Assembly (NCBI GenBank): GCA_963575745.1 | Contig: CAUYUJ010004592.1 | Span: 132,501 to 196,500, forward strand | Reading direction: 5' to 3' | From: Prorocentrum cordatum | Taxonomy: Eukaryota; Sar; Dinophyceae; Prorocentrales; Prorocentraceae | Length of the DNA: 64,000 bases | Part shown: piece after piece, positions 42,951 to 52,511 of the stretch | Position numbering within the stretch: the stretch's first letter is position 1 | Layout of the letters: the number at the start of each line of letters is the position of its first letter | The notes under the pieces: generated by a model | Told to the model about the DNA's origin: nothing | Database searches by the model: none | Seen by the model: the letters and a program-made list of their open reading frames with translations, nothing else | Position numbers and translations under genes: made by a program

Positions 42951-43102
42951 GGAGGCCACATGCGAACCCTACCCAATGGCCCTACGATCTGGAAGAGGGG
43001 GGGTGGGGGGGTCACTTCGCTCGGGAGGGCCCGAGCGCAGTGAGCCCCACCTCCCTCCTCAGAAATCGTGGGGTGGTGGGGTGGGGTTCGCATGTGGCCT
43101 CC
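42951..43102. mobile_element. Short fold-back element
   Basis: GGAGGCCACATGCGAACCC and GGGTTCGCATGTGGCCTCC are perfect inverted ends (right copy at 43,084-43,102). The interior contains CGCTCGGGAGGGCCCGAGCG, another palindrome. A third GTGGCCTCCTATCATGAA occurs at 43,272. It is adjacent to TIR2 copy h. Confidence 0.75.
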
Positions 43103-43147
43103 TATCATGAAGGGGCCCTGGGACACACAAATAAATACACACAATTA

Positions 43148-43268
43148 AAAAGATGTCCCATATTTTCCCATATTTTCTGGGTTTTTGTCTTCCCCCTCAC
43201 TTCCCATATTTTCCCATATTTTCTGGGAATCGACGATTAATTGTGTCTGTGTGTTTTTCCCCCTCCTG
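43148..43268. repeat. Dispersed repeat DR4, copy 2
   Basis: Contains CACTTCCCATATTTTCCCAT, TCGACGATTAATTGTGTCTG, matching 8,330-8,450. Confidence 0.7.
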
Positions 43269-43479
43269 AATGTGGCCTCCTATCATGAAAGATTGTCATC
43301 TCTTGGAGGGCAACTTCTTACCTTCGCTGCCTTCCGCCCGCCTTCCGCCGCCTTCCGCCGGCGGCGGCGGCCCCGTGAGCCTTCCGCCTCCCGTCCGAGT
43401 CCTGCGATCCTCGAAGGCAAGGCCCCCTGTTGGAGCGCCCCGCGCAGTGTTCTGCTTGGCGGCGCGCAAAAGGGGATGG

Positions 43480-43600
43480 AGGGAGGGGGGAGGGCTTCTT
43501 AGAAGGAGGCTGCTTCTTAGAAGGCGCCAGCCGTTCATCTATAGATCAGGCCCGCGCCTTCTGAGAAGCAGGGGCGCTTCTACGAAGCCCTCCCCCCTCC
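43480..43600. repeat. Imperfect inverted repeat, ~40-bp arms
   Basis: GGAGGGCTTCTTAGAAGGAG and GCTTCTTAGAAGGCG pair with CGCCTTCTGAGAAGC and CGCTTCTACGAAGCCCTCC. Loop near 43,526-43,551 (CATCTATAGATC, itself palindromic). Confidence 0.75.
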
Positions 43601-43639
43601 CCCCACCCGCATCTGTGCGTGGCCGACTCTTGCTCGAGC

Positions 43640-43965
43640 CTTGTCGTACATCTCCCACGAGAGGCCGTCAATCTCGACGATCAAATCGCCGGCGGCGATC
43701 TCTTCCGGGCGCTGGGCAGCCAGCCCCCCGTCGCGGACCTTCTTGATGACGGTGGCCGAGCTGCCCATGTCGCTCGCCTTGCGGAGAACGTAGAATGGCA
43801 TCAACGCGACTTGTCCGAGGTCCGAGCGGATTTCTTAGCTACCAGCTGAACCCTCCTTCATGGCGTCGCCGGAGGCGCCAAGGAGGTCCAGAGGCGCCGA
43901 TCCAAGAAGTCCGCGCGAAGCTCCGAGACTTCCTGCTCCCAATGTTGCGTCTTTCGATGTCCTTG
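43640..43965 (-). CDS. Two exons of a PDZ-like domain protein
   Basis: Exon one is about 43,930-43,965 (the acceptor after ATTTTGCCC is my choice) and exon two is 43,640-43,809. Removing the 120-bp FB1 between them with GT-AG borders gives a continuous frame. It reads TSKDATLGAGIALMPF, VLRKASDMGSSATVIKKVRD, GGLAAQRPEEIAAGDLIVEI and DGLSWEMYDK. LGAGIAL fits the carboxylate-binding loop of PDZ domains, and AAGDLIVEIDG fits their conserved G-D-x-I-x-x-I-x-G strand. PDZ domains bind protein C-termini. The loop is completed only by splicing. Exon two ends before GCTCGAGC, a possible GC donor. Flanking exons were not identified. Confidence 0.62.
43810..43929. mobile_element. FB1 element, copy f, exactly an intron
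   Basis: The minus strand begins GTCTCGGAGCTTCGCGCGGA, reads TTCTTGGATCGGCGCC, contains the core GGCGCCTCCGGCGACGCC, and ends AAGAAATCCGCTCGG ... GACAAG. Arms match FB1 b and e. It is a phase-1 intron inside a PDZ-like domain. This is the shortest copy. Confidence 0.72.
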
Positions 43966-44279
43966 CTGGGCAAAATCTGCCAGCCCATGAGGTTGCCGAT
44001 GCCGGCCTCAGGGAAAGTGAGCTGGACGGAATGCCTCGGCCTCTTCCAAGTCACAATCTCCTGGCATCGGGTCCGGAGACCGGCGGCAAGCCGGGGGTCT
44101 CAGGCAAGTGTGTCCACAAAAGCTCTCCTTCCGACCAGCGGGAAGGAGGAAAGGGAGGTGGGGTGAGACGGAGTGAAGGAACCCTTCCTTCGTCCCTCCA
44201 CCCTACCCACTATCACCCCGATGATCCGATCGCCGAGGCAATCACGATGCCTGCAATTCCCTTCGGGCGCACGCTGATA

Positions 44280-44430
44280 CGGATTAAGGATCCGTGGATC
44301 TGGCGCGTGGGCGTCAAGTGCGCGAATCAGGGAGGGCACTCCCGAGACATGATACCAGCGCCGCCTGATTTTGCGACGGAGCGCGCCGATTCTGCATGGA
44401 ATCAGGACCCGTCGCCAGTCCACTTGCCGC
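44280..44430. repeat. Dispersed repeat DR10, copy 2
   Basis: GGGAGGGCACTCCCGAGACA, CCGCCTGATTTTGCGACGG and GGACCCGTCGCCAGTCCAC parallel 38,330-38,490. Confidence 0.55.
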
Positions 44431-47040
44431 AATCCACGCATTCCCTCGATGTTCCCTGCCGAGACACTCCCTGCCTCCTGCAACGTCCCCCCCTCCTGCC
44501 ACGCCTCCCCCCTGCCCCCTGCGCGGACGGCCTTGCGCGACCTGCCTGCGCGCACAGGGCTACTTTAGCCCGGCCGAAGTCCCTTTTAGAGATATATGGC
44601 CCTGGCTCGCCTATGAAGGCGCCCATGCTTCTCATTAGTAATAGATTCGGACCGAAACGCGACCGTGGCCACGAGAGTCCACGTGGAGAACTCCGTTCGC
44701 AATTGACTGCGGCAGCGGAGAAACAAAAAGCGAGAGCGTTTCCTACCCCTACGCCCCGCCGCGCCACGCGTCCCGCGGCAGGCACTTTCCCCCGTGTCCA
44801 TGTCGTTTTTTGCTGGCAACAGCAGCAGCCGCACGGAGCGGAAACAGAGCGAGCGGAGAGGGGGCATCCCGAAACCCCGCCACCAACCTGGGACCACCCG
44901 CGGGAAGAGGGCAGTGGGGTTATCGCTCCAAAAATCAAACGCGTGCCGAGACGCACGGTGGGTAGAACACACACACACACACACACGCGCACACAACCTA
45001 CGAATCTAAAGCTGAAGACTCGCAAATAGAAGATTTGCCCCGGGACCAATCCACGGAGGAAAACAGGACGGGCTCTAAATCTGGCGCGGCATTCCTCGGG
45101 AGGAAGGCGAGAGCAAAGGTCGCGAGCCCCCTCCACGAAAGGAAGGGGCAGCCTGACTCTGTGGTCTCAACAAATTCCTGGCGATGTGCTTGCCGAGGGA
45201 TTGAGCGGCGAATCTACTCGCGCGAAGGAACTATGTGGAGCTGAGGCGCCGCGTCGCACATGTCCAGGAACAGACAGTTCGCGAAAAAGAAAGCCCACTT
45301 GCCGAAAACGCAAGAGCCGATAAACGACTCGAGCGGACCCAGCCTTCAAACGAAGAAGCGACGAAGGGCGCACACGGTGAGACCGAGAGGCGCAGCAACG
45401 GACATGGGCGACTCCGAGGAAAGGACATGAACACTAAATTGGCCTCCCGCCGCAGCCCGAGATGATCAGAGATGCAGGGATTGCCAACGTCTCTCTCTTC
45501 CGCCTGTGGGCAGGCCTCCGAGATTCCAGGCTCCTTGCCCTCGTTGGCCTCGCGAAAGAGTGGGCCGTCCGCGCCGACGCCGACCGACGGCGGCTCCGCT
45601 TCGCCGCAGTGGGCCTCTGGGCTGGGCGAGGCTGTTCGAGCGCACGCCCAGCGGCACCTCGAAACAAAACGCAGGGCGCCAATTCGACCCGCGTTTCCTG
45701 TACAGTGCGGTCAGCGTTCAAGACACTTGGTGCGCTCCCTATAGAAGGGACGCCGGCGAAAGGGACTACTGAGAACGCAGCAGTGCATGTGAGAATTCGG
45801 CAAGCGAGAGAAAGCGTCCCGCGACGACCTTTCGGGCGAAGCCGAGCGGGCTGGACAAATCGGCATCGCCCGTCTCAAGAGTGCCTTACTCTGGGGTCCC
45901 CTTCGGAACGGCATGAATACTGTCCTCGAGAACCGACTCTCCGGTTCTGCATGGCGGCCCAGGCGGAGGGTTGGCGGGCCGACTCGGGGCCGGCCTGCTC
46001 ATCGTCCCCCTGGAATGCGCAGCGCGGCCGTAACTCCACCAGCCGCAGCCCGCTGGAGTCTCATCGACGGGGCGACGAGGGTCGCCGCGCACGCCAGAAG
46101 TCCACGATGGGCTCTGCTCGGCAGGTCGCTCGGATGCACTTCTGTGGGGGCGGTGCAAGAGCTCTTACTCGAGCGCCGACCGCCGGAGGTGGAGCGGCAG
46201 AAGGTCCCCCCTTCAGTCTGATCGGGGGCCTGCTGGACTGGGTCAAGCCAGTCCAATCCTGAGCGAGGGCTCAGGGGGCGGATGGCGTGGCCGTCCTCCT
46301 GCTGCCCCGTCGCACCAATCCTCCCAATCAACTCTTCTCCAGAATTTTCAACCCTCCTCATCAACCATCCACGTCAACTCCGTGAACAACCCTCATCATC
46401 GCACGGTCTTCTCATCAAAATCATCGTCATCCCTCCGATCGAGCCTTCATACCAAAGCCTCCTCACCAACGCTCTTTTCAAACAGCCAACATCATCCTCC
46501 TCCCGTCCACGGAGGAGGCCCGACAAGGTGGAGGGAGAAAGAATAGGTATGGAGAGGCGGCCGAGAAGCCTGAAGATTTTGGTAGGAGTGACAGGGAAGG
46601 TTGAGCTGGATGGGGAAGAGAGGAGGAGTCGCAGGAATAGACGGGATGACGGCGAGGTTGGTTTTGGACGGTTTGGTAGGAAGGTAGATGAGGATAGTTC
46701 AGGGGGAGGGTTGAGGAGGGCAAAACGGTCGAGAAGGCGAGGGTGATTGACGACGAGGGTGGGTATGGATCGAGGAGGATGGTTGACAATTTTGGCTGAT
46801 GCGGGGCAGATGTCGATGAGAAGGCTTGAAGGAACAGGGTCGACGAAAGGGTCCAGGCGGAAGGCTGGGAAGGAGGGTTGAAGAGGATCGTTTGATGCGG
46901 AGTGTGGGGGGAGAGAGGCGGCAGGCGAGTGTTGGAGTGGAAGGGCGATGGGGCTTGAGGAGGATGGGTGAGGATGGGGAAAAGGGTTGGGCAGCTCAAC
47001 CTGGCGTCGTCGTCGTCGTCAGCACCACACGAGCCTACCG
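44431..47040. other. Unassigned 2.6 kb
   Basis: A short (CA)n at 44,968-44,996. A plus frame at 45,462-46,262 is open for 266 codons without recognisable domain or splice sites; the reverse frames over it are also open, which points to GC bias. 46,500-46,990 is G/A-rich and 46,300-46,490 A/C-rich. No supported gene. Confidence 0.35.
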
Positions 47041-47092
47041 TACCTCCTCCTCCTCCTCCTCCTCCTCCTCCTCCTCCTCCTCCCCTCCCAGA
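47041..47092. repeat. (TCC)n array
   Basis: About 50 bp of TCC triplets on the plus strand. Confidence 0.9.
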
Positions 47093-47299
47093 CTGAATCG
47101 GCACCGCTGCGTGGCGGGGAGCAATTGTCACTGTCCGGAATAAGTGAGCAGAGACTTCATGAAGGAAAGCGTCGACGTAGGAGGTTGGGGGTGAGATCGC
47201 AGTGGAACGGAGACTCCCAACCGGGAAATCGTTTCGTTTCGTTCGTGTCGTGGGTGCGGGCGAGGCGAAACTGCGTGGGCGCGCGAGAGAAACGAACCC

Positions 47300-47535
47300 G
47301 CCGTTGCTAGGGCGAAGTCAAGACAAATGATTCTCCCCTGCCCGCCCGTCCGTCCGTCCGGCGGTGGCTCGCAGTGTCCCGCGGTGTCCCGTGGTGTCTC
47401 GTGGTGTCCCGTGGTGTCCGCCATTGCTAGGGCGAAGTCAAGACAAATGATTCTCCCCCGCCCGCCCGTCCGTCCGTCTGGCGGTGGCTCGCGGTGTCCC
47501 GCGGTGTCCCGTGGTGTCACGTGTTGTCCCGTTGA
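47300..47535. repeat. Two copies of a 120-bp unit
   Basis: TTGCTAGGGCGAAGTCAAGA then CAAATGATTCTCCCC occurs at about 47,305 and 47,425, each followed by CCGTCCGTCCG and a run of GTGTCCC(G/C)GTG words. Confidence 0.9.
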
Positions 47536-48145
47536 GTGAGATCGATAGTGAGATCGATAATGAGATCGAAAATGATATCGATACTGAGATCGAGGTGGTG
47601 CCCCGAGGTGTCCCGTGGTATCCCCAACAATGAGATCGATAGTGTGATCGATAATAAGATCGACAGGTGTCCCGTGGTGTCCCGTTGAGTGAGATCGATA
47701 GTGAGATCGATACTGAAATCGACGTGGTGCCCCGAGGTGTCACGTGGTGTCCCAAAAAGTGAGATCGGTAGTGAGATCGACAGGTGTCCCGTGCTGTCCT
47801 ATGGTGGCCCGTTGAGTGAAATCGATAATGAGATCGATAGTGAGACCGATGATGAGATCGAGAAGTGTCCCGCGGTGTCCCGTGGTGTCCCGTGTTTTCC
47901 CGTTGAGTGAGATCGATAACGAGATCGATAGTGAGATCGACAAGTGTCCCGTGGTGTCCCGTTAAGCAAGGCTGAAGCGAAACGTTGTTTTTCGTTTTCG
48001 TGCTGTTTTCGGTTTCCCTCGTTTTGTCTTCGATTCGCCTTTACCGCAAAACGAAATCGAAACGGACACGCCCCACGTGATCGCCATTCACCGTTTGGGT
48101 CCAGCCCTGTCGTTAAGTGAGATCGATAGTGAGATCGATCGAGTC
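47535..48145. repeat. GTGAGATCGATA 12-bp minisatellite with GTGTCCCGTG blocks
   Basis: AGTGAGATCGATAGTGAGAT-type repeats alternate with GGTGTCCCGTGGTGTCCCG blocks to about 47,965. A last GTGAGATCGATAGTGAGATC lies at 48,116-48,140. GATATC and ATCGAT sites make the array rich in short palindromes. Confidence 0.88.
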
Positions 48146-48180
48146 AAATGTTGGTTACACCCCTCTCCCCCCCCCACAAC

Positions 48181-48238
48181 CGCCTTCCTTATCACCCGAA
48201 GGGTGGTCGTATAGGTCTATTGGGTCTCTTTCCGCCAC
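48181..48238 (-). CDS. Candidate short exon
   Basis: An excellent acceptor (TTTTCCTTCTTCCTTCTTCAG) ends at 48,239-48,240. It is followed by the frame VAERDPIDLYDHPSGDKEGG. Downstream the frame enters a G-rich run, so the donor is probably near 48,180-48,186. Short, but the splice signal is among the best in the window. Family not recognised. Confidence 0.36.
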
Positions 48239-48240
48239 CT

Positions 48241-48779
48241 GAAGAAGGAAGAAGGAAAACCATTCGACGCTCGAAATAAGAAGCTGCCGATTAGACTGGA
48301 ACATGGGAACCAAACATTTGAGACGCACGCGCTGTGATGGTACACAATTGTCCTCAGAAGGCGTTCCAGTAAATCCCTGGAACATCTAGTGGCCCTCATT
48401 CCCTGAGCCCGTGAAGAACGATCAGAGATATTGGACATAACAAAATCTCGGGGATCTGCTACTCCGGGTCAACCAGACCCAGGTCAGCAGGAGACTAAAA
48501 AACTGCAATGCACGACCAACGCAACTGCAACGAAGGGCTTCATAAACCCAGGTCAGCCAAAATGTGCGGCCGCCTCGCGGCCACGAGCGGCTCGCTAATC
48601 CGGGTCAGCCAGAGGGGGACGTCGCAGGAGCCTGCAGGATCTGGTGCCCTGGCTGACCCCCGACTGCATTGCCCCCGTATCCGAACCCCGAAATTCTGCC
48701 GATTGTGGGCTTCCGGAGCATAACTTAACTCGGGCCTCCGGCAGCCGATCCCCAAAGGATCCGAGCACCCTCAGGGAAC
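48241..48779. other. Unassigned, with CCAGGTCAGC duplications
   Basis: Four GGTCAGCC or CAGGTCAGC words at 48,480-48,615 hint at a short, decayed repeat (CCCAGGTCAGCAGG, CCCAGGTCAGCCAA). No gene recognised. Confidence 0.4.
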
Positions 48780-49161
48780 GCTCCTCCTCCTCCTCCTCCT
48801 TCTTCTTCTTCTTCTTATTCTTCTTCTTCTTCTTATTCTTCTTATTCTTCTTATTATTCTTCTTCTTCTTCTTCTTCTTCTTCTTCTTCTTCTTCCTCTT
48901 CCTCCTCCTCCTCCTCCTCCTCCTCCTCCTCCTCCTCCTCCTCCTCCTCCTCCTCCTCCTCCTCTCCCCCTCCTCCTCCTCCTCCTCCTCCTCCTCCTCC
49001 TCCTCCTCCTCCTCCTCCCTCCCCTCCTCCAACCTCCTCCTCCTCCTCCTCCTCCTCCTCCTCCTCCTCCTCCTCCCCTCCTCCTCCTCCTCCTCCTCCT
49101 CCTCCTCCTCCCTCCTCCTCCTCCTCCCTCCTCCTCCTCCTCCTCCTCCTCCTCCTCCCCT
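48780..49161. repeat. (TTC)n passing into (TCC)n, 380 bp
   Basis: TCC, then TTC with TTA variants (48,805-48,895), then TCC to 49,161 on the plus strand. The TTC part gives Phe/Lys frames, all artefacts. Confidence 0.95.
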
Positions 49162-49361
49162 TCGTTACATGTTTGCTGCGCCCGCGGGGGATCACGAGCT
49201 GCCCAGGCAGGTTAGCGCTAGATTGATTTCGATACACACAATACGTTGAGGCTGCACGGCCACCCTGGATCGCCTCCGTGCTTCGCGTCGGCCATGGATG
49301 CTAGACCCGCTGCGTCTGTTGACTCGAGGTGTTCCCAAAGCTAGAGGCCTCCTAGATGTGG

Positions 49362-49555
49362 TCCGAGTAGATGGGGTCGGAGGATATCGCTGCATCGCCG
49401 ACGCTCCAGCGATGCATCTGCGACACACCGGCGATGCACCTGAGACGTCGGCGCTGCTCTGGCGCCATCGACGTGAAGCAAATCGGGCTCCACATCGGCC
49501 CGCATCGCCGATGCATTGGCGATGCGGCGCGATCCTCCGACCCCATCTACTCGGA
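49362..49555. repeat. Hairpin with 24-bp perfect arms
   Basis: TCCGAGTAGATGGGGTCGGA then GGAT at the left is exactly complementary to the right end at 49,532-49,555. Inner blocks (TGCATCGCCGACGC and GCGATGCATCTG against CGCATCGCCGATGC and ATTGGCGATGCGG) extend pairing. Several GCGATGCA words lie between. Confidence 0.85.
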
Positions 49556-49734
49556 CCCCATCTGGGAAGCCTAGAAGAGCCTCGATGCCACGCCTGCCGC
49601 CCTCCCGACCGTGCAGACATACTTCAGACTGCTTGCCTCTCAGACCCAGCGAGCGACGGGCGCCTTCGAGCGCTGCTGGGCGCTCGCCGCTGGCCTGGCC
49701 CGCGCCGGAAAGGAGGAGGGAGAGTCGCGGGGCG

Positions 49735-49782
49735 GGGCCGAGCCGGCCGGTCCTTGACGGGGTGGGTGGCGTCGAACTCCTC
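49735..49782 (-). CDS. Possible short exon
   Basis: After an AG in CGCCGCCCGCAG (49,783-49,784) the minus strand reads EEFDATHPVKDRPA in high-GC codons. GTCAAG within it could be a donor, or the frame may continue. Too short to place in a family. Reported because its composition differs from its surroundings. Confidence 0.25.
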
Positions 49783-49879
49783 CTGCGGGCGGCGCGCAAA
49801 TCGGGGTGGCGCGTGTGATCAGTCCTTGGTGTGTTGATGTCATGCTTCTTTTCTTTTTTTAAATAAGAATAATAAACAT

Positions 49880-50055
49880 AATATCGACAACAACAGCAAC
49901 AACAACCACAGCATCAGCAACGGCAACAACAACATCAACAACAACACCAGCAACAGCAGCAACAAAAACAACAACACCAAACATCACAACAGCAACAACA
50001 CCAACAACAACTTCAACACCAACACCACCACCAACAACAACATAACAAATAAACA
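49880..50055. repeat. (CAA)n microsatellite
   Basis: AACAAC/CAACAG triplets with ACC variants, 175 bp. Confidence 0.92.
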
Positions 50056-50214
50056 TCAACATCTGGAATGGTGCGCGATGCCAACGAAGGAGGCTTCCGC
50101 CTTGACGAGAAGACAGCAGCGCAGCTGCCATGCGAGGAGATAGCCCGTCGCACAAAGAGGCGGTGCCCTCTCGCCTCGCAGAGCGCGCGAGGGCCGGGGC
50201 GGGACGCGAAGGGT

Positions 50215-50600
50215 TCGGTGGCGACCCATGGGACCCCCTATACCATCTTGATGGCTCTTGTGACTAGCTACCAGACCACCCCAACCCAACCTGAAGACTC
50301 GAATTTCGGGTTGGGGGGGTACGGGTTCCACATGTGTTTTTTCAATGTTCCCCGACCCCCCCCTCACTGGATATGAAGAGCAAATCAGGGCCTTCGGGTG
50401 GGTTGGTGGGTGGGTGGTTCGGTGGGTGGTAATCTTGCGAATCGGCGCGAGTCGACGCTCATCGACGCTAAGTCGGCGCTAAGTCGATGCTGAGTCGACG
50501 CTGCCTCGACGAATGTCAGATGCAAGCACGCTAGTGCATTAGCAAGGCGGAGCTGACTCATCGATTACCAGATGCTAACGCACGCTAGTGCACTTGAGAG
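50215..50600. repeat. Dispersed repeat DR5, copy 2
   Basis: CCCTATACCATCTTGATGG, then a long run of GTCGACGCT(A/C)A(T/G) and AAGTCGGCGC words, then ATTACCAGATGCTAACGC. The final DR5 block (ACGAGGCTCCCACGACTTGC) follows at about 50,780. Confidence 0.68.
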
Positions 50601-51100
50601 GCGGAGCTGCCAGGGTATACAGTCGACCCGTATCATTAGGATGCAAGGCCCTTCGACGCCCAATTCGAAGCTTTTCGAGCGGGGCACGGCGAACGCAAGG
50701 AGCCAAGGACAGGCCGAGGAGGGAAGGATGCAAGGGTACCCTTGGGAAGGTGGCCCATCCTTACTATGTGGGTTTACTGTACGAGGCTCCCACGACTTGC
50801 TGCCGAAGAGAGGAAGAGTTGGTCCGTCGAAAGGGGAGGCCGCAAGTCCGCAGCACGCAACTGACCTCGGAACGGCAACGTGCCAGTTTGGACACCCGGA
50901 GTGAGTCCAGTCAACCCGTATAGGAAGGATGCGCGGTGATGATGCACGGGCCTTGGAGGCCTATGTCATCGTTTTTTTCGAACGAGGTTGCCCAGCGAAA
51001 GTCGCTAAGCATGGGCCGAAGGGGCACGGATGCAAGGCTACCATTGGGAAGTTTGCCCATCCTTACTACGCGGGTTGACTGTACGGATAACATGGGCACC
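50600..51100. repeat. Diverged direct duplication, ~300-bp spacing
   Basis: GATGCAAGGGTACC and GATGCAAGGCTACC begin at about 50,727 and 51,029, both followed by TTGGGAAG and CCCATCCTTACTA(T/C)G. CAGTCGACCCGTAT and CAGTCAACCCGTAT also recur, inverted relative to GGGTTGACTG. Confidence 0.65.
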
Positions 51101-51229
51101 CTTCACATCAGCGAATGCTGTCAAAACCGGCAGCTGCCGCTACTGGGGCCTTCTGCCTCAATCGTGGACCACGCCCGCGGCGATAACTACCGACAACAAG
51201 TCCTGTTCAACATGGACAGAACCTGGGGA

Positions 51230-51360
51230 AACCAGAAGATACCGATACCGCTACTCCCCGGACCTCGCCCGGGGTGCGTCCTGATCAGAATTTCGAGCCG
51301 AATCCAGCGGTGGCGACGAGGACGTCCCAGAAGGCCCAAGATCGGGAAAACGAGGAAGGA
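51230..51360. repeat. Dispersed repeat DR7, copy 2
   Basis: Matches 1,525-1,655; see there. Confidence 0.65.
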
Positions 51361-51639
51361 TAGCGGAACGCTCTCTGCAAAGCGCAGCTGCCGAGCCTCC
51401 CGAGAGCGTCCCGAGGCTGGAAGATCGCTGAGGTTCGGCGGTGAGCGCGGGCGGGAACTGAGAAAGATAAGGGCTTCACAGAAGGCGGCGGGAATTCTCA
51501 GAATCCCTCGCGCCTTCTGAAAGGTGTTCTGTGTCTTCGGGCAAGGCTTAGAAGACTTAGGAGGCTGGGGGACTTCCGAGCCTTCTGAGAATGCCCTCTC
51601 CTTCTCCCTTCCCCCTCCTCGCTCGCCACCGAGAGATCA

Positions 51640-51835
51640 GACGACAACTTAGAACCACTTATCGATCGATCAGAATAAGTAGACAGAAACATGAAGCAAG
51701 AAAGCGTTGAAAGCAGTTCGGGTTCCGTCCGCCCCGAAGGAGGACGGGAAAGGCGAAGCAACTCGATCATTGAAGCAGGAAGGTGCTCAAAGCAGATTGG
51801 AAGATGGGCATCCGAAAATACCCACTTCCAACGAA
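51640..51835. repeat. Dispersed repeat DR6, copy 1
   Basis: AAGTAGACAGAAACATGAAG, GCGTTGAAAG, AGGACGGGAAAGGCGAAGC, ACTCGATCA and CCACTTCCAACGA occur in the same order at 63,525-63,695. It directly precedes a (GGA)n array. Confidence 0.75.
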
Positions 51836-52260
51836 CGAGGAGGAGGAGAAAGAGGAGGAGGAGGAGGAGGAGGAGGAGGGGAAGGATGAGGAAGAGGAGG
51901 AGGAGGAGGAGGAGGAGGAGAGGGAGGAGGAGGAGGAAGAGGGGGAGGGGGAGGAGGAGGAGGAGGAGGAGGAGGAGGAGGAGGAGGAGGAGGAGGAGGA
52001 GGAGGAGGAGGAGGAGAGGAGGAGGAGGAGGAGGAGGAGAGGGAGGAGGAGGAGGAGGAGGAGGAGGAGGAGGAGGAGGAGGAGGGGGAGGAGGAGGAGG
52101 AGGAGGAGGAGAAGGAGGAGGAGGAGGAGGAGGAGGAGGAGGAGGAGGAAGAGGAGAAGGAGGAGGAGCCGGAGGAGGAGGAGCCGGAGGAGGAGGAGGA
52201 GGAGGAGGGAATGGGAATGGGAATGGGAATGGGAATGGGAATGGGAATGGGAATGAGAAT
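51836..52260. repeat. (GGA)n array ending in (GGGAAT)n
   Basis: 370 bp of GGA/GAG, then eight GGGAAT hexamers at 52,208-52,258. It lies at the 3' side of the second retroelement fragment. Confidence 0.92.
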
Positions 52261-52511
52261 GGCCTCGAGCAAGAGTCCAAGCACGGACCCCTGCTGCACA
52301 GAGACTCGGGTCAGGGGCCAACCACTGGCTTAGCAGTCGGCCAGAGTCCCAGCGAGCCTACTCTTCCCGGGGTCCAGCCCACGGCCCACACGAGGCCCTC
52401 CGACCATGCAGGCCAGGCGCTCGGGCCTGGCTCAATTCCGCCACAGGCGTCTCACCCCGCGCCGCCCGCAGCAACCTCTGGACAATGCGGGCCCGCCTTT
52501 CGTCGTCGGAC

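Noticed and set aside
45462-46262. 266-codon plus-strand frame as a gene
   Set aside because: Overlapping reverse frames are equally open, pointing to GC composition and not selection.
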